Assembly: GCF_014642635.1 (NCBI RefSeq)
Contig: NZ_BMIQ01000001.1
Location: forward strand, 1 to 64,000
DNA length: 64,000 bases
DNA from: Aureimonas endophytica
GTDB taxonomy: Bacteria; Pseudomonadota; Alphaproteobacteria; Rhizobiales; Rhizobiaceae
Direction of reading: 5' to 3'
A program made the position numbers and the translations under genes. A model generated the notes under the pieces. The model ran no database searches. It worked only from the letters and a program-made list of their open reading frames with translations, and had not been told where the DNA came from. This document shows, one piece after another, positions 54,029 to 64,000 of the stretch; the stretch's first letter is position 1; every line of letters starts with the position of its first letter.

Positions 54029-56464
54029 ATGCGAGGAGAGACGAAGGCGGTGGATAAGGCAGAGGGTACGGACAAGGGCGGCGACAAGCTGGCGGGCAAG
54101 GATGCCCCGCTTCCCGACGACGCCATGGGCGGCGCGGAGACCGAATCCGCGCAGCGCCGGCGCCAGGCGCGGCGCCGCTTCGATACCGACGGCGTTCTCG
54201 CCGGCCTGCCGCAGGCCGCGAGACTGGCCGATGTCAGCGTCGCCAGCATCAAGGAGAGGCTGGAGGCCAATTCCGCCCAGGCCGCGCCGCCCGTCGTCGC
54301 CGAACCGCCGCCGGCCGACAACGAACTGCCGGCGGACCGCTTCATCAATCGCGAGATCTCCTGGCTGCAATTCAACCGGCGGGTGCTGGAGGAGGCGCAG
54401 AACGCCTCCCATCCGCTGTTGGAGCGCCTGCGCTTCCTGTCGATCTCGGCCGGCAATCTCGACGAGTTCTTCATGGTGCGCGTCGCGGGCCTCGCCGCGC
54501 AGGTCCATGCCAACATCACGCTGAAGAGCGACGACGGCCAGACCCCGCAGGACCAGCTCGATTCCGTCCTCGCCGAGGTCGATCGGCTGCAGGTCGAGCA
54601 GCAGGCCTCGCTTGCCACCCTCGTCAAGGAACTGCGCGAGCAGAACATCCACATCATGGCGGCGGGCGATTTCGCGGGCGCCGACAAGGCCTGGCTGGAA
54701 CAGCATTTCGACGAGGCGATCTTCCCGATCCTCACGCCGCTCTCGGTCGATCCGGCCCATCCCTTTCCCTTCATCCCCAATCTCGGCTTCTCGGTCGCGC
54801 TATCGCTGGTGCGCGAGCGCGACGGCCAGAAGATGAGCGCGCTTCTGCGCATCCCGGCGGCGCTGCCGCGTTTTGTCGAGATGCCGCCGGCCCAGGACGG
54901 CCCCGGCGCCCTGCGCTTCGTGCCGATCGAGAGCGTCGCCGCGCTCTTCGTCGGCCGGCTGTTCCCCGGCTACCGCATGCGCGGCTCCGGCGCCTTCCGT
55001 ATCATCCGCGATTCCGACATCGAGGTGGAGGAGGAGGCCGAGGACCTCGTGCGGCTGTTCGAATCGGCGCTGAAGCGGCGGCGGCGCGGGCGGGTGATCC
55101 GCATCGAGTTCGATTCGACCATGCCGGAGGACCTCCGCAACTTCGTTGCCAGCCAGGCCGGCGTGCCGGATTCGCGCGTCTCCGTGATGCAGGGCATGCT
55201 GGCGCTCGAAGCCGTCTCGCAGATCGTCAAGTCGCCGCGCGACGACCTGAAATTCGTGCCCTACATCCCGCGCTTCCCGGAGCGCATCCGCGAGCATCAC
55301 GGCGACTGCTTCGCCGCGATCCGCCAGAAGGACATCGTCGTCCACCATCCCTATGAGAGCTTCGACGTCGTGGCGCAGTTCCTGCGTCAGGCGGCGGCCG
55401 ATCCGAACGTCATCGCGATCCGGCAGACGCTCTACCGCACCTCGGCCGACTCGCCGATCGTCCGGGCGCTGGTCGACGCGGCGGAAGCCGGCAAGTCGGT
55501 GACGGCGCTCATCGAACTGAAGGCGCGCTTCGACGAGGAGGCGAATATCCGCTGGGCGCGCGACATGGAGCGGGCCGGTGTGCAGGTCGTCTTCGGCTTC
55601 ATCGAGAAGAAGACCCATGCCAAGCTCTCGCTCGTCACGCGGCGGGAGGACGGCAAGCTCGTCAATTTCGTCCATGTCGGCACGGGCAACTATCACCCGA
55701 TCACCGCGAAGATCTACACGGACCTGTCCTATTTCACGGCCGATCCCGACATCGCCCACGACGTCCTTCTCGCCTTCAACTACATCACCGGCTATGCCGA
55801 GCCGACCGGCCTGAAGAAGCTGGCGCTGTCGCCGCTGAACCTGCGCAAGCGCATTCTCGATGACATCGCCGCCGAGATCGCCCATGCCAAGGCAGGCCGA
55901 CCGGCGCAGATCTGGATGAAGATGAACTCGCTGGTCGATCCGAAGGTGATCGACGCGCTCTACCGGGCGAGCCAGGCGGGCGTCGAGATCGACCTCATCG
56001 TACGCGGCATCTGTTGTCTCAGGCCGCGCGTGCCCGGCCTGTCGGAGAATATCCGCGTCAAGTCGATCGTCGGCCGCTTCCTGGAGCACAGCCGCATCTA
56101 TTGCTTCGGCAATGGCGCCGGCCTGCCGTCGGATCACGCCAAGGTCTATATGAGCTCGGCCGACCTGATGCCGCGCAATCTCGACCGCCGGGTCGAGATC
56201 ATGGTGCCGGTGACCAATCCGACCGTGCACAGCCAGATCCTGTCGCAGATCATGCTCGGCAACATTCTCGACAACCAGCAGAGCTGGTCCGTCCTGTCCG
56301 ACGGCGCCTCGCGCCGCATCGTTCCTTCCGAGAAGGAACAGCCCTTCAACACGCAGCGTTACTTCATGACCAATCCCAGCCTTTCCGGCCGGGGCAAGGC
56401 CCTGAAATCCGACGCGCCGAGACTGATCGCAAGACAGCGTGCAGAACATTCCCGCTACGACTGA
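54029..56464 (+). CDS. ppk1: Polyphosphate kinase 1
   Basis: An enzyme of up to 811 residues that makes polyphosphate from ATP. The PPK core begins near residue 100 ([20 protein letters not shown]). His530 in KTHAKLSLV is the autophosphorylated residue. The first 95 residues are a charged, low-complexity extension not seen in the shorter family members. GTG 54050, preceded by GAGGAGAG, is an alternative start. It overlaps ppx by 26 bases. Confidence 0.95.
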   Translation: MRGETKAVDKAEGTDKGGDKLAGKDAPLPDDAMGGAETESAQRRRQARRRFDTDGVLAGLPQAARLADVSVASIKERLEANSAQAAPPVVAEPPPADNELPADRFINREISWLQFNRRVLEEAQNASHPLLERLRFLSISAGNLDEFFMVRVAGLAAQVHANITLKSDDGQTPQDQLDSVLAEVDRLQVEQQASLATLVKELREQNIHIMAAGDFAGADKAWLEQHFDEAIFPILTPLSVDPAHPFPFIPNLGFSVALSLVRERDGQKMSALLRIPAALPRFVEMPPAQDGPGALRFVPIESVAALFVGRLFPGYRMRGSGAFRIIRDSDIEVEEEAEDLVRLFESALKRRRRGRVIRIEFDSTMPEDLRNFVASQAGVPDSRVSVMQGMLALEAVSQIVKSPRDDLKFVPYIPRFPERIREHHGDCFAAIRQKDIVVHHPYESFDVVAQFLRQAAADPNVIAIRQTLYRTSADSPIVRALVDAAEAGKSVTALIELKARFDEEANIRWARDMERAGVQVVFGFIEKKTHAKLSLVTRREDGKLVNFVHVGTGNYHPITAKIYTDLSYFTADPDIAHDVLLAFNYITGYAEPTGLKKLALSPLNLRKRILDDIAAEIAHAKAGRPAQIWMKMNSLVDPKVIDALYRASQAGVEIDLIVRGICCLRPRVPGLSENIRVKSIVGRFLEHSRIYCFGNGAGLPSDHAKVYMSSADLMPRNLDRRVEIMVPVTNPTVHSQILSQIMLGNILDNQQSWSVLSDGASRRIVPSEKEQPFNTQRYFMTNPSLSGRGKALKSDAPRLIARQRAEHSRYD

Positions 56465-57971
56465 ACCGAACGCGCAGGGGCGCATCGCCGGACGTCGGCC
56501 CGTGGCCGTCGTCGATATCGGCTCGAACTCGGTGCGTCTCGTCATCTACGAGGGCAATGCCCGCGCGCTGACGATGCTGTTCAACGAGAAGGTCCTGTCC
56601 GGCCTCGGCAAGGGCATCGCCCAGACGAACCGGCTGGACGACCGCTCGGTGGCGAGCGCGCTCGCGGCGCTGCGCCGCTTCCGCAAGCTGATCGACCAGT
56701 CGGATGTCGAGGAGGTCTATCCGCTGGCGACGGCCGCCGCGCGCGAGGCGACGAACGGCCCGGACTTCGTCCGCGCGGCCGAGGAGGCGATCGGCGTGCC
56801 GATCCGCATCCTGTCCGGCCATGACGAGGCCTTCTATGCCGCGCAGGGCGTCGCCGCCGGCTTCCACGCGCCGAACGGCATCGTCGGCGATCTCGGCGGC
56901 GGCAGCCTCGAACTCGTCGACATCGCGAACGGGACGATCGGCCAGGGTCTGACCCTGCCGCTCGGCGGCCTGCGCCTCCAGGACCTGTCCGGCAACGACA
57001 TCGCCAAGGCCCGCGCCATCGCCGACAGCCATGTCGCCGGCTGCGGCATGACGGGCAGCGCCGAAGGGCGGCCGTTCTTCGCGGTCGGCGGCACCTGGCG
57101 CAACCTCGCCAAGCTCCATATGGAGCAGCGGCGCTATCCGCTGCATGTGATGCATGGCTACGAGATCCCCGCCGCCGAGATGGCGAGCTTTCTCGACCAG
57201 GTGATGCGGGGCGATCCCGACCGCATTCCCGGCATCGCCGCCGTGTCCAAGCCGCGCCGGGCGCTGCTCGCCTTCGGCGCCGTGGCGCTCCAGGCGGTGA
57301 TCCGGCATCTCAAGCCGGCCCATGTCGCGATCTCGGCGCTCGGCGTGCGCGAGGGTTTCCTCCACACGCTCCTCAGCGAGGAGGAGCGGCGCAAGGATCC
57401 GCTGATCGAGGCGGCGCACGAATTCGCCGTGCTGCGCTCGCGTTCGCCGCGTCATTCGGAAGAGCTGGTGCGCTTCTGCCAGCGCACCTTCGAGACGCTG
57501 GGGATCGAGGAGACGCCCTACGAGGAGCGGCTGCGCCATGCCGCGGTTCTCGTCTCCGATGTCGGCTGGCGCGCCCATCCCGACTATCGCGGCACGCAGA
57601 GCCTGTCGATGCTGGCCCATGCCTCCTTCGAGGCGATCGACCATGCCGGTCGCGGCTATCTGGGCCTTGCCAGCTACTATCGGCACGAAGGCGACTTCGA
57701 GCGCACCGGCATGCCGGAGATCGAACGGCTGGTCGGAGCGCGGCTCCTCGAAAAGGCGAGGGTGCTCGCTGCCCTCTTCCGCGTCGCCTATATCCTGACC
57801 GCCTCCATGCCCGGCATCCTCGACCGGCTGCGCTGGCGGCAGGACCCGCGCGGCGGCTTCACGCTGCTCCTGCCGAAGGATCTCGCCGGTCTCATCAGCG
57901 ACAAGCCCGTCGCCCGGCTCGAACAGTTCGCCAAGGTGGTCGACCGCCGGCTGCGCCTCGACGTGGCCTGA
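56439..57971 (+). CDS. ppx: Exopolyphosphatase (Ppx/GppA family)
   Basis: A 510-residue ASKHA-fold enzyme that removes phosphate from polyphosphate or converts pppGpp. [16 protein letters not shown] (23-38) and [13 protein letters not shown] are the two phosphate loops. A C-terminal HD-like helical region follows. The start is GTG 56439, inside ppk1; translation is probably coupled. Making and degrading polyphosphate are thus set on one transcript. Confidence 0.94.
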   Translation: MQNIPATTEPNAQGRIAGRRPVAVVDIGSNSVRLVIYEGNARALTMLFNEKVLSGLGKGIAQTNRLDDRSVASALAALRRFRKLIDQSDVEEVYPLATAAAREATNGPDFVRAAEEAIGVPIRILSGHDEAFYAAQGVAAGFHAPNGIVGDLGGGSLELVDIANGTIGQGLTLPLGGLRLQDLSGNDIAKARAIADSHVAGCGMTGSAEGRPFFAVGGTWRNLAKLHMEQRRYPLHVMHGYEIPAAEMASFLDQVMRGDPDRIPGIAAVSKPRRALLAFGAVALQAVIRHLKPAHVAISALGVREGFLHTLLSEEERRKDPLIEAAHEFAVLRSRSPRHSEELVRFCQRTFETLGIEETPYEERLRHAAVLVSDVGWRAHPDYRGTQSLSMLAHASFEAIDHAGRGYLGLASYYRHEGDFERTGMPEIERLVGARLLEKARVLAALFRVAYILTASMPGILDRLRWRQDPRGGFTLLLPKDLAGLISDKPVARLEQFAKVVDRRLRLDVA

Positions 57972-57979
57972 GCCATTCC

Positions 57980-58237
57980 GTGCTGAAATGGGCCTCGCTC
58001 TTTCTCGGGATCGCGATCGGCGTCGCGATCTTTCTCGGCTTCAAGTGGCACGCCTATGTGACGCGCGGGCCCTCGCCCTATGACGAACTCGGCATCGAGC
58101 TGAACGGCCTCGTGCCGCAAAGCCTCGGCGACTGGGGCTGCGCGCGGCTGGCGGAACGCTTCGCGCAGGCCGTGCCGCCGCAGGGCTGCGCCGGACCGGA
58201 CGGCCGCTGGCGGGTGCCGGGAGCGGAGCGCCCCTGA
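57980..58237 (+). CDS. Small single-pass membrane protein of unknown function
   Basis: An 85-residue protein from GTG 57980, 8 bases after ppx. One membrane helix (about 3-21, LKWASLFLGIAIGVAIFLGF) precedes a polar part with two cysteines (GCARLAERF, QGCAGPDGRW). I do not recognise a family. The close spacing and codon use like that of its neighbours make it a likely gene. Confidence 0.55.
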   Translation: MLKWASLFLGIAIGVAIFLGFKWHAYVTRGPSPYDELGIELNGLVPQSLGDWGCARLAERFAQAVPPQGCAGPDGRWRVPGAERP

Positions 58238-58245
58238 GGCGCTCC
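58225..58245. terminator. Hairpin at the end of the ppk1-ppx unit
   Basis: GGAGCGCC (58225-58232) and GGCGCTCC (58238-58245) form a perfect 8-bp stem over the stop codon of the small membrane protein. No U-tract follows, so termination is uncertain; it lies between convergent genes. Confidence 0.35.
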
Positions 58246-58273
58246 CGCGTGCCGCGACCGGGGGCGCTGCCCG

Positions 58274-59428
58274 TCAGGACACGCTGATCACCGCCACCTT
58301 GCGGTCGCGGAAGCAGAGCGCGGCGCGGCCGTCGAGAAGATCGAGCGCCCGCTCGCCGAAGAGCTTGCGGCGCCAGCCCTCCAGGGCCGGCACCTCGGCC
58401 TTGGCGCCGTCGACCGCGAGCTTTTCGAGATCGTCGGTCGAGGCGATGAGCTTGGCGGCGACGCCCTCCTCGTCGACGACAATTTTCAGCAGCACCTTCA
58501 GGAACTCGACCGCCGCCGCCGTGCCTTCCGGATAATTGGGCTGCTTCGGGATCGGCGGCAGGGCGGATTTCGGCAGGGCATGCGCCCGCGCCACGGCGGC
58601 GAGGATCGCGACCCCCGTTGCCGAGCGCTCGAAGCCCTTCGGCAGGGCGCGCAGCCGCGCCATCGCCGCCTCGTCGCGCGGCTGCTGCTGGGCGATCTCA
58701 TAGAGCGCGTCGTCCTTGAGGATGCGGCCGCGCGGCACGTTGCGATTGCGCGCCTCCTGCTCGCGCCAGGCGGCGATCTCCTTCAGCACGGCGAGTTCGA
58801 TCGGCTTGCGGGCCCGCATCTTCAGCCGCTTCCAGGCATCCTCGGGATGGAGGTCGTAGATCGAGGGATCGGCGAGGGCGGCCATCTCCTCGTCCAGCCA
58901 GCGCTCGCGCCCCTCGGCCGCGATGCGCTTCTGGAGCACGCGATAGACGTCGCGCAGATAGGTGACGTCCGCGAGGGCATAGGTGAGCTGGTCGTCCGAA
59001 AGCGGGCGGCGGCGCCAGTCGGTGAAGCGCGAGGTCTTGTCGATCCGCCCGTTCGTCGTCCGGGCGACGAGCTGGTCATAGGCGACCGATTCGCCGAAAC
59101 CGCAGACCATGGCGGCGACCTGCGTGTCGAAAAGCGGCTTCGGGATGATGCCGCCGAGCTTGTAGATGATCTCGACATCCTGCCGGGCGGCATGGAACAC
59201 CTTCACCACCCGCTCGTCCGTCATCAGCGCGAAGAAGGACTTGAGATCGAGGCCGGGCGCCAGCGGGTCGACCAGCACCGCCAGTTCGTCGCAGGCGATC
59301 TGCACGAGGCAGAGTTCCGGCCAGAAGGTCGTCTCGCGGATGAATTCGGTATCCACGGTGACGAAGGGGGCCTCGGCGAATTTCGCGCAGGCGGCAGCGA
59401 GGGCTTCGGTCGTGACGATGGTCTCCAT
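58274..59428 (-). CDS. rnd: Ribonuclease D
   Basis: A 384-residue 3'-5' exonuclease acting on tRNA precursors. The DEDD nuclease domain starts with [10 protein letters not shown] (Asp26, Glu28) and has [13 protein letters not shown] and the later DVTYLRDVY block. HRDC domains follow in the C-terminal half. ATG 59428 gives [10 protein letters not shown], typical of relatives. It is divergent from aspS, as in many members of this order. Confidence 0.96.
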   Translation of the reverse strand: METIVTTEALAAACAKFAEAPFVTVDTEFIRETTFWPELCLVQIACDELAVLVDPLAPGLDLKSFFALMTDERVVKVFHAARQDVEIIYKLGGIIPKPLFDTQVAAMVCGFGESVAYDQLVARTTNGRIDKTSRFTDWRRRPLSDDQLTYALADVTYLRDVYRVLQKRIAAEGRERWLDEEMAALADPSIYDLHPEDAWKRLKMRARKPIELAVLKEIAAWREQEARNRNVPRGRILKDDALYEIAQQQPRDEAAMARLRALPKGFERSATGVAILAAVARAHALPKSALPPIPKQPNYPEGTAAAVEFLKVLLKIVVDEEGVAAKLIASTDDLEKLAVDGAKAEVPALEGWRRKLFGERALDLLDGRAALCFRDRKVAVISVS

Positions 59429-59475
59429 CCCCGATCCATAGACCACCGGGCGCGCGCGAGGGAAGCGGCCGCAAC

Positions 59476-59504
59476 TTGACAGAGCCGGGGGTTGGTGTGC
59501 TTTT
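59476..59504 (+). promoter_or_regulatory. Candidate aspS promoter
   Basis: A perfect TTGACA (59476-59481) with GCTTTT 17 bases later, about 80 bases before aspS. The -10 is weak. The 155-base divergent gap shows no T-box or other long leader structure. Confidence 0.35.
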
Positions 59505-59583
59505 CCGCCGACTTCTTTTCCCGCAAGCGCGGGACGACGCCCGCCGGCCCGCCGGTGAGGGACCAACTGGAAAGACCTCTGTC

Positions 59584-61371
59584 ATGCATCGCTATCGCAG
59601 CCATACCTGCGCCGGACTTCGCGAGGCCGATGTCGGCACGAGCGTTCGCCTGTCGGGCTGGGTGAATCGCGTGCGCGATCACGGCGGCCTGCTCTTCATC
59701 GACCTGCGCGACCATTACGGGCTGACGCAGATCGTCGTCGATCCCGATTCCGGCGGCTTCGCCACGGCCGAGCGCCTGCGCTCGGAATGGGTGGTGCGCG
59801 TCGACGGGCAGGTGAAGGCCCGCAGCCCCGAGACGGTGAACGCCCGGCTCGCGACCGGCATGGTCGAGGTCTTCGCGACCGAGATCGAGGTTCTGTCCGA
59901 AGCCAGGGAACTGCCGCTGCCGATCTTCGGCGAGCCGGACTATCCCGAGGACGTGCGGCTGAAATACCGCTTCCTGGATCTGCGCCGCGAGACGCTGCAC
60001 GCCAATATCGTGAAGCGCACGCAGATCATCGCCGCCATGCGCCGCGAGATGACGGGGGCGGGCTTCGCCGAATATACGACGCCGATCCTCACCGCCTCCT
60101 CGCCGGAAGGGGCGCGCGACTTCCTGGTGCCCTCGCGCATCCATCCCGGCACGTTCTACGCGCTGCCGCAGGCGCCGCAGCAATACAAGCAGCTTCTGAT
60201 GGTGGCCGGCTTCGACCGCTACTTCCAGATCGCGCCCTGCTTCCGCGACGAGGACCCGCGCGCCGATCGCCTGCCGGGCGAGTTCTACCAGCTCGATCTC
60301 GAAATGAGCTTCGTGACGCAGGACGACGTCTGGAACACGATGACGCCGGTCATGACCCGGATCTTCGAGGAATTCGCCGAAGGCAAGCCGGTGACGCAGG
60401 ACTGGCCGCGCATTCCCTATGACGAGGCGATCCGCAAATACGGCTCCGACAAGCCGGACCTGCGCAACCCGATCGTGATGCAGCCGGTGACCGAGCATTT
60501 CGCCGGGTCCGGCTTCAAGGTCTTCGCCAACATGATCGCCTCGAATCCGGGCGTCGAGGTCTGGGCGATCCCGGCGCGGACCGGCGGCAGCCGCGCCTTC
60601 TGCGACCGCATGAATTCCTGGGCGCAAGGGCAGGGTCAGCCCGGCCTCGGCTATATCTTCTGGCGCAAGGAGGGCGAGGCGCTGGAGGGCGCCGGCCCGC
60701 TCGCCAAGAATATCGGCCCCGAGCGCACCGACGCGATCCGCGCTCAGCTCGGCCTCGGCGACGGCGACGCCTGCTTTTTCGTCGCCGGCGAGCCGTCGAA
60801 GTTTTACAAGTTCGCCGGCGAGGCCCGCACCCGCGCCGGCGAGGAGCTGAATCTCGTCGACCGCGACCGGTTCGAGTGCTGCTGGATCGTCGACTTCCCG
60901 TTCTTCGAATATAACGAGGACGAGAAGCGCATCGACTTCGCCCACAATCCCTTCTCCATGCCGCAGGGCGGCATGGCGGCGCTGGAAAGCCAGGACCCGC
61001 TGACGATCAAGGCCTTTCAGTACGACGCCGTCTGCAACGGCTTCGAGATCGCGTCCGGCTCGATCCGCAACCAGTCGCCGGAGCTGATGGTGAAGGCCTT
61101 CGAGATGGTCGGCCTGTCCCAGGCCGATGTCGAGGACCGGTTCGGCGGCATGTATCGTGCCTTCCAGTACGGCGCGCCGCCGCATGGCGGCTGCGCCTTC
61201 GGCATCGATCGCGTGGTGATGCTGCTCTGCGGCGCGAAGAACCTGCGCGAGATCACGCTGTTCCCGATGAACCAGCAGGCCTTCGACCTTCTGATGAACG
61301 CGCCGTCGCCCGCGACGCCGACGCAGCTGCGCGAACTCGGCATCCGCGTCGCGGTGCCGCCGAAGGCCTGA
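59584..61371 (+). CDS. aspS: Aspartate--tRNA ligase
   Basis: A 595-residue class II synthetase. An OB-fold anticodon domain (about 1-105), motif 2 [10 protein letters not shown] at 220-229, the bacterial GAD insertion domain (about 290-420) and motif 3 GIDRVVMLL at 540-548 are all there. [12 protein letters not shown] at the start is typical. Many alphaproteobacterial AspRS are non-discriminating and also charge tRNA-Asn; that cannot be settled here. Confidence 0.98.
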   Translation: MHRYRSHTCAGLREADVGTSVRLSGWVNRVRDHGGLLFIDLRDHYGLTQIVVDPDSGGFATAERLRSEWVVRVDGQVKARSPETVNARLATGMVEVFATEIEVLSEARELPLPIFGEPDYPEDVRLKYRFLDLRRETLHANIVKRTQIIAAMRREMTGAGFAEYTTPILTASSPEGARDFLVPSRIHPGTFYALPQAPQQYKQLLMVAGFDRYFQIAPCFRDEDPRADRLPGEFYQLDLEMSFVTQDDVWNTMTPVMTRIFEEFAEGKPVTQDWPRIPYDEAIRKYGSDKPDLRNPIVMQPVTEHFAGSGFKVFANMIASNPGVEVWAIPARTGGSRAFCDRMNSWAQGQGQPGLGYIFWRKEGEALEGAGPLAKNIGPERTDAIRAQLGLGDGDACFFVAGEPSKFYKFAGEARTRAGEELNLVDRDRFECCWIVDFPFFEYNEDEKRIDFAHNPFSMPQGGMAALESQDPLTIKAFQYDAVCNGFEIASGSIRNQSPELMVKAFEMVGLSQADVEDRFGGMYRAFQYGAPPHGGCAFGIDRVVMLLCGAKNLREITLFPMNQQAFDLLMNAPSPATPTQLRELGIRVAVPPKA

Positions 61372-61923
61372 TCAGGCGAGAGGACGGCCGGCGAAGGGAA
61401 ACGCGCCGGCCGCTTCCCAGGGACCGCCGCGATAGCGCCACAGGAGAAGCTCGGTGCCGGTCGCGTCGAAGGGCGTGAACTCGGCCTGAAGGCACGCGAA
61501 CAGCGCCTTCGCCTCGCCGGCCGGCGCCTTGTTCTGGATCGTGACATGCGGGCGGAAGGGGCTCGCGTCCTGCGGCGTCAGCATCGTCCGCCAGCGGGCG
61601 GCGAGATCCTGCCGGAGGGCGACGAGCGCCGGTGCCTCGATCGCGAAGGCGGAGCCGTAGCCGAGGAAGCGCAAGCCCGCGACCGCCAGCGGGAGCGGGG
61701 GCCGCGCCAGGCTCGCCTCGCGCAGCGTCGCGGCGATCGCCGCTTCCTCTTCGCCGTCGAGATGGTGGAACAGCGTCAGATGCGCCGGCAGATGGTTGCG
61801 CGCCGGCGGGAAATGCCGGCGGCGCAGCGCGTCGAACGTGGCGAAGCTCGCCGCGTCGAAGCCGAGCGTCACGATGAGCGGCGGGGCGGGCCGGTCGTCC
61901 GTCCGCCCCGCGCCCGGCATCAC
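61372..61923 (-). CDS. 2'-5' RNA ligase family protein (2H phosphoesterase)
   Basis: A 183-residue protein with the two HxT motifs of the 2H superfamily: His48-Leu-Thr50 (HLTLFHHL) and His126-Val-Thr128 (HVTIQNK). Members act on cyclic phosphates or 2'-5' RNA links. The start is GTG 61923 or ATG 61920, overlapping the stop of the upstream unknown gene. Its stop codon abuts that of aspS. Confidence 0.88.
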   Translation of the reverse strand: MMPGAGRTDDRPAPPLIVTLGFDAASFATFDALRRRHFPPARNHLPAHLTLFHHLDGEEEAAIAATLREASLARPPLPLAVAGLRFLGYGSAFAIEAPALVALRQDLAARWRTMLTPQDASPFRPHVTIQNKAPAGEAKALFACLQAEFTPFDATGTELLLWRYRGGPWEAAGAFPFAGRPLA

Positions 61924-63140
61924 TGCGCGGTGCCGGCGCCGTCCCCGTCTTCCGGCTCGTCCGTCGTCTGGTCGTTCGCGGTCACCTGGAGTTGCAGGAC
62001 GTTCGGCAGGGTCTGCGGCGCGCCCATCGCCGCGCCGAGGATCTGCGTCGCCGGGATCGGCTGCGTCGGATTGACTGCGATGGTCAGCGATTGCGGGTCC
62101 TTCAGGAACTTATCGACCGCCGTCGCGACCTCCGTCTGGAAGGCCGGGTTGTTCAGGCCGGCGAGAGTCTGCGTCACCATCTGGTTCAGCGTCGAGACCA
62201 GCTGCTCGCGGCTCTCGCCGTTCTTCTTGGAATAGTAGTCGAGCAGCTTGCCGGCCAGCGAGGCGTCGCTGAAGCCGATCTCCAGCGAACCGACGGAGAG
62301 CTGCGACAGAAGGCCGATGATCGCCATGCCGGAGGACTGCGCCGCCTTCGGATCGGCCGCCATCTGCTGGCGGATCGCGGCGAGCGAGCGGGCGAAGGCC
62401 GGCGTATAGCCGCCGATCGCATAGGAGACGGCGAGATCGCCGGCATTCTCGATGGTGAGCTGGAAGGGTTCGACCGAGGTGTCGCCGGTCTTCGGATCCC
62501 AGCTCATCTCCATCGAGCCGTTGCCGTTGAACTGGTCGTAGCCGATCTCGCGCAGCGTCTTCGCCGCCTCGTCGTTCTCCGGGAACTTCAGGATGAAGTC
62601 GCCGAGCGAGAATTGCGAGTTGATCTTGTCGCTCGTATCGACCGTGTTGACGAAGGTCGAGGCGCCGAGGCTGAAGAGATCCTTGCCGTCGTCCGTCACC
62701 TTCAGGCTGCCGAGCGTCACGCTGTCGAAGAAATAGGGGCTCTCGCCGGGCAGCTTCGAGGTGCCTTCCTTCTGCGGCAGCTGCAGGCCCTCGATCGCCA
62801 TGCCGGACACGGCGAGGTGCTTGCCCTTCTCCGTCGTATCGACATCGCGGAAGGGCACGCGCGCCACCTTCCAGCCCTCGGCATCCGAGCCCGTCACCGT
62901 CTCGAAGGTGACGTCGCCGAACCTCGCCGCGTCGTCGCCCTTGCCGACGGAAACGCCCTTCAGCACGACATTGTCGCCGGCGGCTTCCGCGCCCTGGAAT
63001 TCGAGCGGAATGGAATTCGCCGCCGCCACGTCCTTCAGCCGGTTGGCGAAGGCCTGGGCATCGGCGGCGAGCGCCGAGCCGGAACCGGCGAGGAGGAGGC
63101 CGAGGCCGGCGAGGATGCGGCGGGCGGGCGACACGGTCAT
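61920..63140 (-). CDS. Exported protein of unknown function
   Basis: A 406-residue protein with a signal peptide (ARRILAGLGLLLAGSGSALA, cleavage near residue 25). I do not recognise a family. The mature part has repeated short beta-rich segments (for example VVLKGVSVGKG, FGDVTFETVTGSD, VTLGSLKVTDDG) and, in the second half, helices (SYAIGGYTPAFARSLAAIRQ, QLVSTLNQMVTQTLAGLNN). There are no cysteines in the mature part. The C-terminus is acidic. AGGA lies 4 bases or so before ATG 63140. It is probably periplasmic or outer-membrane linked. Confidence 0.8.
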   Translation of the reverse strand: MTVSPARRILAGLGLLLAGSGSALAADAQAFANRLKDVAAANSIPLEFQGAEAAGDNVVLKGVSVGKGDDAARFGDVTFETVTGSDAEGWKVARVPFRDVDTTEKGKHLAVSGMAIEGLQLPQKEGTSKLPGESPYFFDSVTLGSLKVTDDGKDLFSLGASTFVNTVDTSDKINSQFSLGDFILKFPENDEAAKTLREIGYDQFNGNGSMEMSWDPKTGDTSVEPFQLTIENAGDLAVSYAIGGYTPAFARSLAAIRQQMAADPKAAQSSGMAIIGLLSQLSVGSLEIGFSDASLAGKLLDYYSKKNGESREQLVSTLNQMVTQTLAGLNNPAFQTEVATAVDKFLKDPQSLTIAVNPTQPIPATQILGAAMGAPQTLPNVLQLQVTANDQTTDEPEDGDGAGTAQ

Positions 63141-63287
63141 GGGAATCCTTCGACGCGGGAAACGGGATGTTCGGAAAACGGGACGCGGCGACGCCGGCCC
63201 GGAGGAATCGGCTCCGCGACGTAAGACGGGAACTACAGGCAAAATATGGCGGATGCAGCCCCGGCGCCAGCCGGGCGCGTTCCGGTC

Positions 63288-63316
63288 TTGTTCCGGTCGG
63301 CCGAGTGCCGTAAATC
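63288..63316 (+). promoter_or_regulatory. Candidate parC promoter giving a leaderless transcript
   Basis: TTGTTC (63288-63293), a 17-base spacer and TAAATC (63311-63316). The parC ATG is only 7 bases after the -10, so transcription would start at or next to the start codon. No ribosome binding site is visible. Confidence 0.4.
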
Positions 63317-63322
63317 GGCGGC

Positions 63323-64000
63323 ATGGGAAAACCGAACGATCCGCCTTCCGGCAGCGGCACCATCGAGCTCGTCGACCTGAAGTCGGCGCTGGAGGAGCGC
63401 TATCTCGCCTATGCGCTCTCGACCATCATGGGGCGCGCGCTGCCGGATGTGCGCGACGGCCTGAAGCCGGTGCATCGGCGCATCGTCCACGCGATGCGCG
63501 AACTGCGCCTCGATCCCGGCCAGGGCTACAAGAAGTCCGCCCGCATCGTCGGCGACGTGATGGGCAAGTTCCACCCCCATGGCGACGCCTCGATCTACGA
63601 CGCGCTCGTGCGGCTCAGCCAGGATTTCGCCATCCGCTATCCGCTGATCGACGGCCAGGGCAATTTCGGCAATATCGACGGCGATAGCCCGGCGGCCATG
63701 CGCTATACCGAGGCGCGCATGACCGATGTCGCGACGCTCCTCCTGCGCGGCATCGACGAGGACGCGATCGACTTCAAGCCGACCTATAACGAGGAGGACG
63801 AGGAGCCGGTCGTCCTGCCCGGCGCCTTTCCCAATCTCCTCGCGAACGGCTCGTCCGGCATCGCCGTCGGCATGGCGACCTCGATTCCGCCGCACAATGC
63901 CGCCGAGCTCTGCGACGCGGCGCTGAAGCTTATCGAGGAGCCGGGCGCGACGGTCGACCAGCTGTTGCGCCTCGTCCAGGGGCCGGACTTTCCGACCGGC
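63323..64000 (+). CDS. parC: DNA topoisomerase IV subunit A, N-terminal part (3' truncated by window edge)
   Basis: The first 226 residues of the subunit are present. The catalytic Tyr128 lies in [10 protein letters not shown]. The quinolone-resistance region reads [15 protein letters not shown], with Ala89 where E. coli ParC has Ser80. [19 protein letters not shown] (about 160-180) and similar blocks fit alphaproteobacterial ParC better than GyrA. The enzyme unlinks daughter chromosomes. Confidence 0.93.
   Translation, partial: MGKPNDPPSGSGTIELVDLKSALEERYLAYALSTIMGRALPDVRDGLKPVHRRIVHAMRELRLDPGQGYKKSARIVGDVMGKFHPHGDASIYDALVRLSQDFAIRYPLIDGQGNFGNIDGDSPAAMRYTEARMTDVATLLLRGIDEDAIDFKPTYNEEDEEPVVLPGAFPNLLANGSSGIAVGMATSIPPHNAAELCDAALKLIEEPGATVDQLLRLVQGPDFPTG

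Overview
This window is about 64 kb of high-GC chromosomal core sequence. It most likely comes from an alphaproteobacterium of the order Hyphomicrobiales (Rhizobiales). The main signs are three conserved gene runs: lptF-lptG-lptD-surA-pdxA-rsmA; rpsF-rpsR-DUF2232-rplI; and fabD-fabG-acpP-fabF-mltG-yicC-gmk. The propeptide type of PurF, the long acidic tail on ribosomal protein L9, an Hda protein with an N-terminal clamp motif, and frequent GTG or TTG starts agree with this. I cannot name a genus from sequence alone. I see no rRNA, tRNA, prophage, insertion sequence or CRISPR array. The left edge cuts etfA and the right edge cuts parC.

Layout. 1-6250 (+): end of etfA, a LysM protein, an Atm1-type ABC exporter, the phosphatidylethanolamine genes psd-pssA and a PNPOx-like protein. 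6251-11815 (-): radA, cvpA, purF, an SDR and an arabinose-5-phosphate isomerase. 11969-13111 (+): a stand-alone AAA ATPase. 13140-18605 (-): dnaB, cfa, and the ribosomal group rpsF, rpsR, DUF2232, rplI. 18970-25236 (+): fatty acid synthesis, then mltG, yicC and gmk. 25240-32930 (-): LPS export and outer membrane assembly, then pdxA and rsmA. 33200-35168 (+): pepA, holC. 35172-38039 (-): an exported alpha/beta hydrolase and an ABC-F protein. 38150-38742 (+): a VapBC toxin-antitoxin pair. 38730-43554: dinB-like (-), ndk, uvrC, pgsA, moaD, moaE (+). 43633-46483 (-): a ParA-like protein, a GST, an exported unknown and rlmJ. 46606-49933 (+): an Old Yellow Enzyme and a molybdopterin oxidoreductase. 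49938-51972 (-): a coiled-coil protein, purN, purM. 52121-58237 (+): an AI-2E family permease, hdaA, ppk1, ppx and a small membrane protein. 58274-64000: rnd (-), aspS (+), a 2'-5' RNA ligase-like protein and an exported unknown (-), then parC (+).

Most genes serve envelope building (phospholipid, LPS, peptidoglycan, fatty acids), replication and repair (dnaB, hdaA, holC, radA, uvrC, parC), translation, and nucleotide supply. The accessory-looking items are few: VapBC, the ParA-like protein with a broken P-loop, the AAA ATPase, the lone molybdoenzyme and three unknown proteins.

I did not find a new multi-gene system. The most interesting signals are non-coding. They are a helically phased set of DnaA-type motifs upstream of dnaB, a perfect TTAA-N7-TTAA (CtrA-type) palindrome between lptF and pepA, a near-consensus alphaproteobacterial SOS box over the likely radA promoter, and three consecutive perfect hairpins inside the rpsF operon. 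All promoter, operator and terminator calls were made by eye and are candidates.
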